Source: Brevibacterium atlanticum
GTDB lineage: Bacteria; Actinomycetota; Actinomycetes; Actinomycetales; Brevibacteriaceae
Direction of reading: 5' to 3'
DNA: 64,000 bases
Assembly: GCF_011617245.1 (NCBI RefSeq)
Contig: NZ_CP050152.1
Span: 2,966,503 to 3,030,502, forward strand
Shown: positions 8,812 through 19,880 of the stretch, piece after piece
How the letters are laid out: each line of letters starts with the position of its first letter
Numbering within the stretch: position 1 is the stretch's first letter
Program-made: the position numbers and the translations under genes
Notes under the pieces: generated by a model
What the model saw: the letters and a program-made list of their open reading frames with translations, nothing else
The model's database searches: none
What the model was told of the DNA's origin: nothing

Positions 8812-9500
8812 TGCGCATCGCAGAATTGGCAGAGCTCGCCGGGGTGACGGTCCGAACCATCCGCTACTACCACCAGGTCGGCGCGCTGCCGGAGCCGCCG
8901 CGTCGGTCCAACGGATACCGTGATTACACTGCGGATCATCTGGTTGCCCTGCTGAGGATCAGCCAGTTGACCAGCTCAGGTCTGTCGCTGGCACAGGCTG
9001 GGGCCGTGGCCGCTGACTCCGGTTCCTCTTCCACCGAAGAGGCGCTGGACGAGGTGGACCGGGTCCTGGAAGAGAAGATCGCGGCTCTGACCGAACAACG
9101 CGAGCGGCTGGCCCGAGCGCGCGCCGGGCGCCACGTCGGACTCTCGAGGGCAGCGGCTGCTTTGAGCCTGACATCCGCCGACATACCGGTCGCCATCGCG
9201 ATCGCCCACTTATACCGGGATCATCCGCAGATCGATGTTTTCGCCGATGCGCTCCTGGACCCGCAGATGCGGTCGGCCCTGGCGCGTTTGCAGGAGCGTT
9301 TCGACGCCATCGACGAGACCACCACCGACTGCGAGCTCTGTCAGCTCATGGCGCAGGCGCAGAGACTGGTCTCCGAGGTCGCCGATGGACTGCCGGCGCT
9401 GACCGAGGAGCAGTTACAGGTCATCCTCGATCTGGCAGAACGCGACTTGAACGACCGGCAGAAGGACTTCATGCGCATCGAGACGGGACCGCCGTCCTAG
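8811..9500 (+). CDS. MerR-family transcriptional regulator
   Basis: The 229-residue protein starts with a MerR winged helix (MRIAELAELAGVTVRTIRYYHQ, then PRRSNGYRDYTADHL). A coiled dimerisation helix follows around residues 80-115 and then a C-terminal domain of unknown ligand. The only CxxC-like element is DCELCQ, so it is more likely an effector-binding regulator than a metal sensor of the classical type. GGGAAGG precedes the ATG by 10 bases and the ATG overlaps the MFS stop. It probably acts on the dyad promoter at 7563-7593. Confidence 0.9.
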   Translation: MRIAELAELAGVTVRTIRYYHQVGALPEPPRRSNGYRDYTADHLVALLRISQLTSSGLSLAQAGAVAADSGSSSTEEALDEVDRVLEEKIAALTEQRERLARARAGRHVGLSRAAAALSLTSADIPVAIAIAHLYRDHPQIDVFADALLDPQMRSALARLQERFDAIDETTTDCELCQLMAQAQRLVSEVADGLPALTEEQLQVILDLAERDLNDRQKDFMRIETGPPS

Positions 9501-9541
9501 GCTCCTGTCTCTTACCTGCGCAGCCGGCCAGGCGACGGCTC

Positions 9542-9559
9542 AGGGCACCGTCGTGCCCT
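9542..9559 (+). terminator. Short hairpin after merR
   Basis: agggcac / gtgccct with a four-base loop lies about 45 bases after the merR stop. It has no U tract. It may end the MFS-merR transcript or only stabilise it. Confidence 0.35.
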
Positions 9560-9692
9560 CCAGGTGATCGCCGGCTTCTCGTGGCAGGTCTCGACTTTCA
9601 CCTTTGCCGGACCAAGGCGAACCGCCGGTCACGACTCGGCGATTCGGTCCACCCGCTTCCCATCACACCCACCAGAGTGAGGAAACCTACCC

Positions 9693-10307
9693 ATGCGAAT
9701 CTTCCACAGCTTTCGGACCATCCTGCGCGTCAACTGGTACCCGTACCTGGTATCCAACATCGTGGTCTACGGCATTCTCCTAATGGCGATGATCGTGTCC
9801 GTCTACATCCCCGGCCTGCATGACATCGGCCATCGGAACACCGACGCCTTCCTCAGCTCGCCCGGGTCGTCCTTGGTTGCCGAGGCCTACAGCAGCGGCA
9901 GCATCGTCAGACCAGCGCTGCTGACCTTCCTCGGCAACTTGCTGTTCGGAGCATTGGGGACCACGACATTGCCCACGTTGATCATTCCCTTCTTCGGCGT
10001 GGTCGCGACGATTGCGCGGGCTGTTTTCATCGGCATGCCCTACGCCCCGACATCACTCGAGGAGCTGATCACCGTGATCACCGTCTCGCCGGTGCTGCTG
10101 ATCGAGTTCCAGGCCTATGTCCTGGCGATGCTGGGATCGATCATCCTCTGGCGATCGACCTTCGGTTACCGGCGACTGAATCTGTCATCGGCCTGGGAGG
10201 GGTACCTCGCCGGTGTCAAGGACAACTTGCGCCTCTATCCGATGATCGTCATCCTGCTTCTGGTCATTGCGCTGGTTGAGGCCGTCACAGCCCTTTTCCT
10301 GCACTGA
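9693..10307 (+). CDS. SpoIIM/DUF95-like integral membrane protein
   Basis: The 204-residue protein has five to six membrane segments (for example VVYGILLMAMIVSVYIP, LLTFLGNLLFGALGTTTL and MIVILLLVIALVEAVTALFL). The core RAVFIGMPYAP and the region around LGNLLFG resemble the SpoIIM/DUF95 family of small membrane proteins found in non-sporulating bacteria. This assignment is tentative. GTGAGGA lies 11 bases before the ATG. Its 3' end overlaps the convergent CPBP gene by 23 bases. The role is unknown; neighbours suggest a membrane stress or immunity function. Confidence 0.6.
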   Translation: MRIFHSFRTILRVNWYPYLVSNIVVYGILLMAMIVSVYIPGLHDIGHRNTDAFLSSPGSSLVAEAYSSGSIVRPALLTFLGNLLFGALGTTTLPTLIIPFFGVVATIARAVFIGMPYAPTSLEELITVITVSPVLLIEFQAYVLAMLGSIILWRSTFGYRRLNLSSAWEGYLAGVKDNLRLYPMIVILLLVIALVEAVTALFLH

Positions 10308-11256
10308 ACCTCGATGCGCCGGCAATGGCCTTCGACGTGCAGCGCTGACGCCGGCGGCGCTTTTCGATCTGCCAGACAGTGATGATCGCGATGGCCTGTG
10401 CGAGGAGAAGGATCAGCATGTAGGGTCCGCCGGCACCGGCGCTGCGGTCCTGGCCGATACCGCCGCCCTCGGCGAACAGGGCCCCGATGCCGTAGGCAAA
10501 GACATTGTTCATGACGTGGAAGGCGATCGGCGCTTCGAGACCACGGCTCAGCAGAGCCATGACCGCGGTGCTCGCCCCGAGGCCCAGGTAGTTCAGGATC
10601 ATCCACGGATCCAGGCTGGTGTGGACGACGGCGAAGAGCACACTCGAACCGGTGATTCCGACGATGAGCGCCGGACGGGAGGCACGGACCCAGGAGGCGT
10701 AGGAGGCGGTGAGGACGCCGCGGAAGGCGACTTCCTCCGCCGCAGCCTGCAATGGCGTGGTCAGCACCAGCACCACCAGCAGTGCGATGGTGGTGCCGGA
10801 GACGGCGAACAGCGAGAGCGGTGAAGGGTGGATCAGCTGGACTGCCGCATTGGCGAGGATCATGAGTGCGGCGAAGAGGCCGGCGTACATCCCTAGCCGG
10901 CGCCATCGGAAAGCCCGTCCCACGCTCAGTGCGGATCGCCATGGAACCCGCCCGGCTTTCGCGAGGACGACGAGTGCCAGCGGGGCGACGAGGATGGTTG
11001 AGAGATTGATCGCCAGGAAGGTCAAAGGTGTCAGCGAGGCGTCATTGGGATCTTTGCCGAGCAGGCGGATCTCGACGAGGGCGGCGATGCCTCCCAATAT
11101 CAGCTGGAGGCCATAGACCGCTGCGACGACGACGATCGTCAAGACCAAGGGGACCCACCACCGCATCGACAGGTGGGCGCCGAAAGGACGTGTTAAGTCG
11201 ACGGACGGGGAGGCGCTCGGGGGTTCGTTGAGGGTCGGGTCAGGCGAGACGGTCAT
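10285..11256 (-). CDS. CPBP-family intramembrane glutamic protease
   Basis: The 323-residue multi-spanning protein carries the CPBP (Abi/Rce1-like) signatures. EEVAFRG is the catalytic glutamate pair and arginine, VLFAVVH supplies the second-motif histidine, and FHVMNNVFAY supplies the third. Known members process CAAX-like or bacteriocin-related peptides or confer immunity. The start at 11256 is favoured by AAGGAGG 7 bases upstream; longer in-frame extensions lack a site. It overlaps the upstream small membrane gene by 17 bases, so the two are translationally coupled. Confidence 0.85.
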   Translation of the reverse strand: MTVSPDPTLNEPPSASPSVDLTRPFGAHLSMRWWVPLVLTIVVVAAVYGLQLILGGIAALVEIRLLGKDPNDASLTPLTFLAINLSTILVAPLALVVLAKAGRVPWRSALSVGRAFRWRRLGMYAGLFAALMILANAAVQLIHPSPLSLFAVSGTTIALLVVLVLTTPLQAAAEEVAFRGVLTASYASWVRASRPALIVGITGSSVLFAVVHTSLDPWMILNYLGLGASTAVMALLSRGLEAPIAFHVMNNVFAYGIGALFAEGGGIGQDRSAGAGGPYMLILLLAQAIAIITVWQIEKRRRRQRCTSKAIAGASRFSAGKGL

Positions 11257-11500
11257 GGTGGTCCTCCTTGGGACGGTGTGAGTTGGACGAGACAGGGCAT
11301 TCGTCCGGGATGATGGCGAAGCGTCGCCAGATGGCGCCGAACAGCAACCCGATTGAGCCACTCAGAGCCGCGATGGCTATCGCATTGGTGAGGGCGCTGA
11401 TGGGCACCGTGCCCACGAGCAGGAACATCGAGGTGAAGAACACGATGAGCATGAGCGGGACAACCTGCATCGCACCTTCGTAGAGGAGCAGGTCAACCAT
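11240..11500 (-). CDS. Small membrane protein, 86 aa, coupled to the CPBP protease
   Basis: I do not recognise a named family. The protein has two hydrophobic helices (VVPLMLIVFFTSMFLLVGTV and ALTNAIAIAALSGSIGLLFG) joined by a short loop, and a polar tail. The start at 11500 is the first one that leaves a natural membrane protein; GAGG lies 9 bases upstream. The 17-base overlap with the protease gene suggests a functional partner, perhaps a substrate or assembly factor. Confidence 0.6.
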   Translation of the reverse strand: MVDLLLYEGAMQVVPLMLIVFFTSMFLLVGTVPISALTNAIAIAALSGSIGLLFGAIWRRFAIIPDECPVSSNSHRPKEDHHDRLA

Positions 11501-11935
11501 CGTGGCGCCTCGTCCCGTCCCGTTGGGGCAGGGCCTCGAACGGTCTCGATCCGGCGGAGCCATCCGTCGCACCGAGGCTGACGGGCGGCACGGCTCGGTG
11601 AGCGCATTCCTGCGAGGAGCTCAAGGGCCCATGCGGGATGAGGGTCTGCTCGGCGAAGAGCGGTGCCTGTGTACGGCGCTCGGGGCACCGGGTTCGGAAG
11701 CGGTCCCGGGCAACAGTAGGCTGGCGGCAGTCGGATGCCGAACGGGATGAGGCCGTTCCTCCAAGGTGGACGCAGTGCTTCCCGAACTCGTGCCGTTGGG
11801 AAGTCTGTCCAGTACTGGTCATGTCAGGGGCTCCTACGCGAAGGCGGGTATGTTCACTACCATCGGAACCCGTGCCCCGAGGGCACAGTCAAGACCGTGC
11901 TTCCAATTCCCTCCCCCATCCACGAGGATGGAGGC
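11501..11935. other. Divergent intergenic region, 435 bp
   Basis: This stretch separates the minus-strand CPBP operon from the plus-strand merR gene. It contains a short inverted repeat (ccatcc / ggatgg near 11917-11931). I see no gene in it. It presumably holds both promoters, but I cannot place -35/-10 pairs with confidence. Confidence 0.5.
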
Positions 11936-11962
11936 ATGAATGTTCGCCCTGGTGTCCGTTGA
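11936..11962 (+). CDS. Eight-codon leader peptide MNVRPGVR
   Basis: ATG at 11936 has the sequence GGATGGAGG immediately upstream, the best ribosome-binding site in this area. It reads MNVRPGVR and stops with TGA whose A begins the merR ATG at 11962. This layout suggests that translation of the regulator is reinitiated after a leader peptide. The alternative is that it is chance. Confidence 0.4.
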   Translation: MNVRPGVR

Positions 11963-12699
11963 TGGCTTGGAGCATGCGCCAACTCGCGGACCTCGCCGAC
12001 ACCACGGTGAAGGCGATCCGGCACTATCATGCGACCGATGTGCTCGAAGAGCCCGCACGCGCGTCCAACGGTTACAAGCAGTACGGCACGACCCACCTGG
12101 TGCGACTATTACAGATCAAACAGCTTCGGGAGCTGGGGATGTCGACGGCAGAGATCCGATCAGCGGACGACTCGGAGGACATGTTCTTCGAGACCGTACG
12201 CGCGCTCGATGCTCGACTCGCCGCCTCTATCGAACGTGAACAGAAGATCAGAGCCGACCTCGCCGAGCTGCTCGCCCACCGAGCCGGACCAGACGTTCCC
12301 GTCGGCTTCGAATCCGTTGCCGACGGCCTCACCGGGTCGGACAGGGCGTTCATAGCGATCAGCACACTGCTCTATGACGAACAGGGCATGCAGGACCTGC
12401 ACGAAATCGCCGAACACCACCAGGACACCGACATCGCTTTCAACGAACTGCCAGCCGATGCAAGCGCCGAGGCCATCCACGCTGTCGCCCTGCGGCTCGT
12501 ACCAGTGCTGCGCAGGATCCACGAAAGCTACCCCGACACACGGATCCCGCCCCAGCCGACAACAGCGCGCAGACGCGAGGCGATTCACGCCCTGTACCAG
12601 TCGCTGCCCGATCTCTACAACCCAGCACAGATCGGAGCCCTCGCGCAGGCGTACCGTCTCACCCAGGACAATGGGTCATCGGACGAAGCGGACACCTGA
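11962..12699 (+). CDS. MerR-family transcriptional regulator (second)
   Basis: The 245-residue protein opens with a MerR helix-turn-helix (MRQLADLADTTVKAIRHYH, ARASNGYKQYGTTHLVRLLQIKQLREL). A helical dimerisation region follows, then a C-terminal effector domain with no metal-binding cysteines. It is only distantly similar to the first MerR protein in the window but has the same size and organisation. ATG 11962 overlaps the leader-peptide stop; ATG 11974 is an alternative start. Its end abuts and slightly overlaps the integrase relic. The target may be the adjacent CPBP operon. Confidence 0.82.
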   Translation: MAWSMRQLADLADTTVKAIRHYHATDVLEEPARASNGYKQYGTTHLVRLLQIKQLRELGMSTAEIRSADDSEDMFFETVRALDARLAASIEREQKIRADLAELLAHRAGPDVPVGFESVADGLTGSDRAFIAISTLLYDEQGMQDLHEIAEHHQDTDIAFNELPADASAEAIHAVALRLVPVLRRIHESYPDTRIPPQPTTARRREAIHALYQSLPDLYNPAQIGALAQAYRLTQDNGSSDEADT

Positions 12700-12927
12700 A
12701 GGTGGCTCCCATTCTCCCTGCGCGATCATCGTGTGCACACTGGCGAGCCACGTGGGAGCGTCGGTCTTGGTGAGGAACGTCAACGCCTTGTCGTCCTCCG
12801 TGTGGGCCGAGTGCATCGGCCCGTCTGGGGCCGGGCAGCGCTCCTGTCACCGTCCTGACGAGAGCTTCCGAAGGCTCCCCCAGGTCTCCCGCTACGCCGC
12901 CGTCTTACGCTTCTTCGTGGTGCTCAT
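12676..12927 (-). pseudogene. N-terminal relic of a tyrosine-type integrase
   Basis: From an ATG at 12927 with the strong site GGAGGAGGG, one frame reads MSTTKKRKTAA, stop, RETWGSLRKLSSGR, stop, then a run containing APDGPMHSAHTEDD, LTFLTKTDAPTWLASVHTM and IAQGEWEPPSG. The order GSLRKLxSGR, PDGxMHSA, FxTKTDAxxWLA, IAxGEW is that of the N-terminal DNA-binding region of actinophage and ICE tyrosine recombinases. Two in-frame stops and loss of everything after about 80 codons make it non-functional. It lies just inside the island end at nrdF, the normal place for an integrase. Confidence 0.72.
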
Positions 12928-12964
12928 CGTGCCCTCCTCCGTCCTTCGGACGGAGGCACGAAAA

Positions 12965-13003
12965 GAGGCCCGGACCGTGCAGTTTCCTGCAGGTCCGGGC
13001 CTC
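12965..13003 (-). terminator. Rho-independent terminator of nrdHIEF
   Basis: gaggcccggacc and ggtccgggcctc form a 12-bp stem, followed on the minus strand by TTTT. This is the strongest terminator in the area. It lies inside the island, so the element supplied nrdF with a new terminator. Confidence 0.85.
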
Positions 13004-13041
13004 CCATCACCCCTTTCGGGCCTCGAGTAAGCTCTGGGGTC

Positions 13042-16357
<3,316 letters not shown>

Positions 16358-16741
16358 AGTTTGTCCAATCCTAGATTCACCGCATCGACGTCCTCCGGGG
16401 TTCCCAGGAGTTCGACTCGGTACATGAGGGGTACTTGACATTTGACGGCGACCTTCTTGGCCGCTCGACAGTAATCTTCGCCGAAGTTCGTGTTTCCGGC
16501 GCCGATGACACCGATGAGGTGACGTCGGTTCTCGTCGTTATTGAGGAATTTGATGACCTGCTTGGGGATGGCGCCTTGGGTGCGTCCCGCCCCATAGGTC
16601 GGAGTCACGAGGACGAACGGTTCGTCGACTCTCAGCGTCTCCTGCTTCGTCAGCAGCGGAATCCGGAGAGCCGGATGCCGCAGCTTGCCGACGAAGCGGT
16701 GGGTGAACTCAGAGCTGCTGGAGTAATAGACCAGGAGCATT

Positions 16742-16987
16742 TCAGGCCACGACGGACGCCGTCTGCTCGCCGGTCAGGGTGGCGATCTTGTCCGGGCGGA
16801 ATCCCGACCAGTGATCGTTGTCGGTGACGACGACGGGTGCCTGCATGTACCCCATGGCCTTGACGACGTCGAGGGCGTTCTCGTCGACGCTGAGATCGAC
16901 CGACTTGTACTTCAGTCCCTTGGCATCGAGCGCACGGTAGGTGGCGTTGCACTGGACACAAGCGGGCTTGGTGTACACGGTGATCAT
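16742..16987 (-). CDS. nrdH: NrdH-redoxin
   Basis: This 81-residue glutaredoxin-like thioredoxin reduces class Ib reductase. The active site is CVQC at residues 10-13 ([16 protein letters not shown]), and WSGFRPDKI is the conserved NrdH C-terminal motif for thioredoxin reductase interaction. GAGGAG precedes the ATG by 6 bases. First gene of the operon, about 110 bases downstream of two NrdR boxes. Confidence 0.96.
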   Translation of the reverse strand: MITVYTKPACVQCNATYRALDAKGLKYKSVDLSVDENALDVVKAMGYMQAPVVVTDNDHWSGFRPDKIATLTGEQTASVVA

Positions 16988-17094
16988 GGCGACTCCTCAA
17001 TTCTGCCTTGCGGCTTCCGCGTTCTGTGTGGCGTGATCGGGCCCTTCGCCTGCCGAATCATGATGAAGATCACGACGCGCAGGCCCAGGGTCGA

Positions 17095-17110
17095 CCACTA
17101 GATGTTGTGT
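17095..17110 (-). promoter_or_regulatory. NrdR box 1
   Basis: The minus-strand 16-mer acacaacatctagtgg matches the NrdR consensus acaCwAtATaTwGtgt at 13 positions. It lies in the nrdH upstream region, where NrdR represses reductase genes when dATP is high. Confidence 0.65.
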
Positions 17111-17125
17111 TCGGGTACGACCTTA

Positions 17126-17141
17126 CCCCTATATCCAGTGT
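17126..17141 (-). promoter_or_regulatory. NrdR box 2
   Basis: cccctatatccagtgt matches the same palindromic consensus at 12 of 16 positions. It starts exactly 31 bases from box 1, three helical turns, as is usual for paired NrdR sites. Confidence 0.65.
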
Positions 17142-17457
17142 TACACCAGTGTCATTTCGACGGTCCACATCGCTGTGTGCGCACCGTCCACATTCGTCCA
17201 CAGGCTGTGAAAGACACCCATGTAGTTCGATCACCTGCGAGGACACTGGGGACAGCGACGAACGAGTCGTTTCTCCGCCGATTTCCCGACGCAGTTTTCC
17301 ACCGCTGTCCACAGAAAAAATTTCTGCCTGTGGGTGTGTCGGGACCACTTGCCTCACCTCCTCTGCTGCGCCGGGTTCCCCGGTTCTGATCTGTGTCATC
17401 GACGCTACAGGTCGGCACTGACACGGAGGCGAGGATCACGGCCGGCATCCGCCCCGT

Positions 17458-17473
17458 GTGTCAGCACTGACAC
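17458..17473 (+). promoter_or_regulatory. Palindromic operator candidate upstream of moxR
   Basis: gtgtcag-ca-ctgacac is a palindrome with 7-bp arms. Related half-sites gcactgacac (17414) and gtcagtgcc (17490) flank it. It lies 75 bases before the moxR start. The rest of 17142-17548 contains no gene. Confidence 0.4.
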
Positions 17474-17548
17474 GTCACGGACTGTCTCACGTCAGTGCCA
17501 ACCAATATGCTGGAGACCACACCGCACCGAATCGAGAGGCATGGGACT

Positions 17549-18544
17549 ATGACGGCGACCGCACCGGCCAACACCCAGGAGATCGCACACGCGCAGACCA
17601 TCCTCAAGGGGCTGGAGTCCTATCTCGACCATTTCGTCGTCGGTCAGCAGCGTCTGCGCGAATCCCTGCTCATCGGACTCCTCTCCGGGGGCCATCTGCT
17701 CCTCGAAAGCGTCCCGGGACTCGCGAAGACCACGGCCGCGGCCGCCCTGGCCAATGCCGTGGACGGGAAGTTCTCCCGCATCCAGTGCACGCCCGACCTG
17801 CTGCCGGCCGACATCATCGGCTCACAGATCTACAACGCCCAGGAAGGCTCGTTCAACACCGTGCTCGGCCCGGTGCATGCGAACATCGTCCTCCTCGACG
17901 AGATCAACCGGTCCTCGGCGAAGACGCAGTCGGCGATGCTCGAAGCGATGCAGGAGAAGCAGACGACCATCGGCGGTCAGCGCTTCGAACTCCCCCGCCC
18001 GTTCCTCGTCATGGCCACGCAGAATCCGATCGAGCAGGAAGGCACGTACCAGCTGCCCGAGGCTCAGCTCGACCGGTTCATGATCAAGGACCTGCTCACC
18101 CATCCGAACCCGAACGAAGAGGTCGAGATCCTCTCCCGACTCGACTCCGGCGTCTTCGACAAGGACTCGGTGCCGGACCCGGCGTGCAGCCTCGACGATG
18201 TGGTGACCATGCAGCGCTATGCCCGCACCATCTACATCGACCCCGCGATCACCCGCTACCTCGTCGAACTCGTCCACGCGACCCGCAACACGTCGAAATA
18301 CCTCGGCCGCTACGCCCCCTTCATCGAGTACGGCGGCAGCCCGCGCGCCTCTATCGCGTTCACGAACGCCGGCCGGGCACTCGCCATGATCCGCGGCCGC
18401 AACTACGTCATCCCCGAAGACATCAAGGACCTCGCCCACCGGGTGCTGGCCCACCGCATCCAGCTCAACTTCGAAGCCGCCGCCGAGAACATCACGAGCG
18501 CCCAGGTCGTCGATGCCCTCCTCATGGCCGTGCCCACTCCCTGA
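17549..18544 (+). CDS. MoxR-family AAA+ ATPase
   Basis: The 331-residue AAA+ protein is a chaperone-like ATPase of the MoxR subfamily, which usually acts with VWA-domain partners in metal-cofactor insertion or complex assembly. Walker A is SVPGLAKTT, Walker B is IVLLDEINR, sensor 1 is MATQNPIEQEGTYQLPEAQLDRF, and the C-terminal lid starts near residue 230. GAGAGG lies 10 bases before ATG 17549; an in-frame ATG further upstream has no site. It heads a six-gene run with overlaps or very short gaps. Confidence 0.93.
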   Translation: MTATAPANTQEIAHAQTILKGLESYLDHFVVGQQRLRESLLIGLLSGGHLLLESVPGLAKTTAAAALANAVDGKFSRIQCTPDLLPADIIGSQIYNAQEGSFNTVLGPVHANIVLLDEINRSSAKTQSAMLEAMQEKQTTIGGQRFELPRPFLVMATQNPIEQEGTYQLPEAQLDRFMIKDLLTHPNPNEEVEILSRLDSGVFDKDSVPDPACSLDDVVTMQRYARTIYIDPAITRYLVELVHATRNTSKYLGRYAPFIEYGGSPRASIAFTNAGRALAMIRGRNYVIPEDIKDLAHRVLAHRIQLNFEAAAENITSAQVVDALLMAVPTP

Positions 18545-18556
18545 TCGGCTGCGACG

Positions 18557-19441
18557 ATGACTGTCCTGCTCAATCGCATCAAGGCGCGGATGACCATCCA
18601 CGCCCACCGCCGCACTCGCCGCCTCCTCGACGGCGACTACTCCTCGGTGTTCCACGGCCACAGCCTCGACTTCGATGATCTGCGCGACTACATCCCCGGC
18701 GACGAGATCCGCGACATCGACTGGAAGGCCACGGCCCGACACACCGAACCGCTGGTCAAACGCTATGTCGCTCACCGTCGGCACATCCTCGGCCTCGTCG
18801 TCGACACCTCACGGAACTTCGACGCCGTGACCTCGGCGGGAGCGGACAAACGCCACCTGGCGATCCTCATGGCCGGAATGATCGGCTACCTCGCCGTGCG
18901 CCACGGCGACGACGTCATGCTCATCCACGGCAGCGCCGAACGCACGACCGCCTCCCCGCGCAAGGGCAGCGAAGCCCACCTCGAGCACCTCCTGCAGCAG
19001 ATCCTCGCCGAAGCGGACACCGACTCCCCCGGGGCGATCAACACCCAGCTGCAGTGGATCAGCACCCACATCAACCATCGGATGCTGCTCGTCGTCATCT
19101 CCGACCAGGCCCCGCTCGGTCCCGACGAGGAGGCGATGATCCGCCGGCTCCGCGCCCAGCACGAGGTCCTGTGGATCACGGTCACCGACGCGGATCTCGC
19201 GGGACTGCCGGCCGCCTCGGCGCCGTTCGACGTCGCCCGCCCCGATCATGGACTGCCGTCGGCGGTGATGACGAAACCGCAGGTGAGGCAGGAATTCGCC
19301 CTCGCCGAGGCGGCCCGCCGCCAGCATCGCATCGACCTTCTCGCGAAGCTCGGCATCGCCCACACCGAGATCGATCATCCGAAGTCGGCCCTGGGCCGAC
19401 TCCACACCCTTCTGCTGAGGCACCGCCATGGGCCCCGCTGA
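18557..19441 (+). CDS. DUF58 domain protein
   Basis: The 294-residue protein carries the DUF58 signature DYSSVFHGHSLDFDDLRDYIPGDEIRDIDWKAT split over residues 28-60, then a VWA-like fold (LGLVVDTSRNF) in which the metal motif is incomplete. Unlike many DUF58 proteins it has no obvious N-terminal membrane helices. It starts 12 bases after moxR and its end overlaps the next gene by 14 bases. DUF58 proteins are constant partners of MoxR ATPases; the biochemical role is not established. Confidence 0.88.
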   Translation: MTVLLNRIKARMTIHAHRRTRRLLDGDYSSVFHGHSLDFDDLRDYIPGDEIRDIDWKATARHTEPLVKRYVAHRRHILGLVVDTSRNFDAVTSAGADKRHLAILMAGMIGYLAVRHGDDVMLIHGSAERTTASPRKGSEAHLEHLLQQILAEADTDSPGAINTQLQWISTHINHRMLLVVISDQAPLGPDEEAMIRRLRAQHEVLWITVTDADLAGLPAASAPFDVARPDHGLPSAVMTKPQVRQEFALAEAARRQHRIDLLAKLGIAHTEIDHPKSALGRLHTLLLRHRHGPR

Positions 19442-19880
19442 ACTCGTCGGTCCCCTGCAGATCTCACCCGCCTGGTATGTCGCGGTGATCCTCGCGCTGC
19501 TCATCGTCGCCGGCAACTTCTTCGCCCCGCTCATCCGGCTCGCCGCCGGTGCCACCGGAGCCAGCGGCCCGCGCATCCCGATCCCGGTGCGCAGCACCTA
19601 CCTCTCGCGCATCTCGAGCGTGGAGTCGGACCTGGAGACGGAGAACGCGGATGTCCGCGATTCCGCGCGGACGCTGGCGAAGATCGTCCGCGACTTCGCC
19701 CACGACGCCTGGGGCGTCAAGTCCGAACACCTGACCTATCGTGATGCCGCAGTCGCCGGACTCGACGACCTCGCCGCATGCCTCCTCGGCCTGTACGAAG
19801 CCGAGTTCGCCGAAACGGAGCCGGCGGACCTGCAGGCACAGATCGCCGATGCCAGGAAGCTGGTGGCCCGATGGTCCTGA
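19428..19880 (+). CDS. Single-pass membrane protein of the MoxR cluster
   Basis: The 150-residue protein has one N-terminal helix (WYVAVILALLIVAGNFFAPLI) and a cytoplasmic helical domain of about 100 residues. By position and shape it corresponds to the DUF4381-like subunit of MoxR operons, but I cannot recognise the family from sequence alone. It overlaps the genes on both sides (14 and 10 bases). Confidence 0.7.
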   Translation: MGPAELVGPLQISPAWYVAVILALLIVAGNFFAPLIRLAAGATGASGPRIPIPVRSTYLSRISSVESDLETENADVRDSARTLAKIVRDFAHDAWGVKSEHLTYRDAAVAGLDDLAACLLGLYEAEFAETEPADLQAQIADARKLVARWS

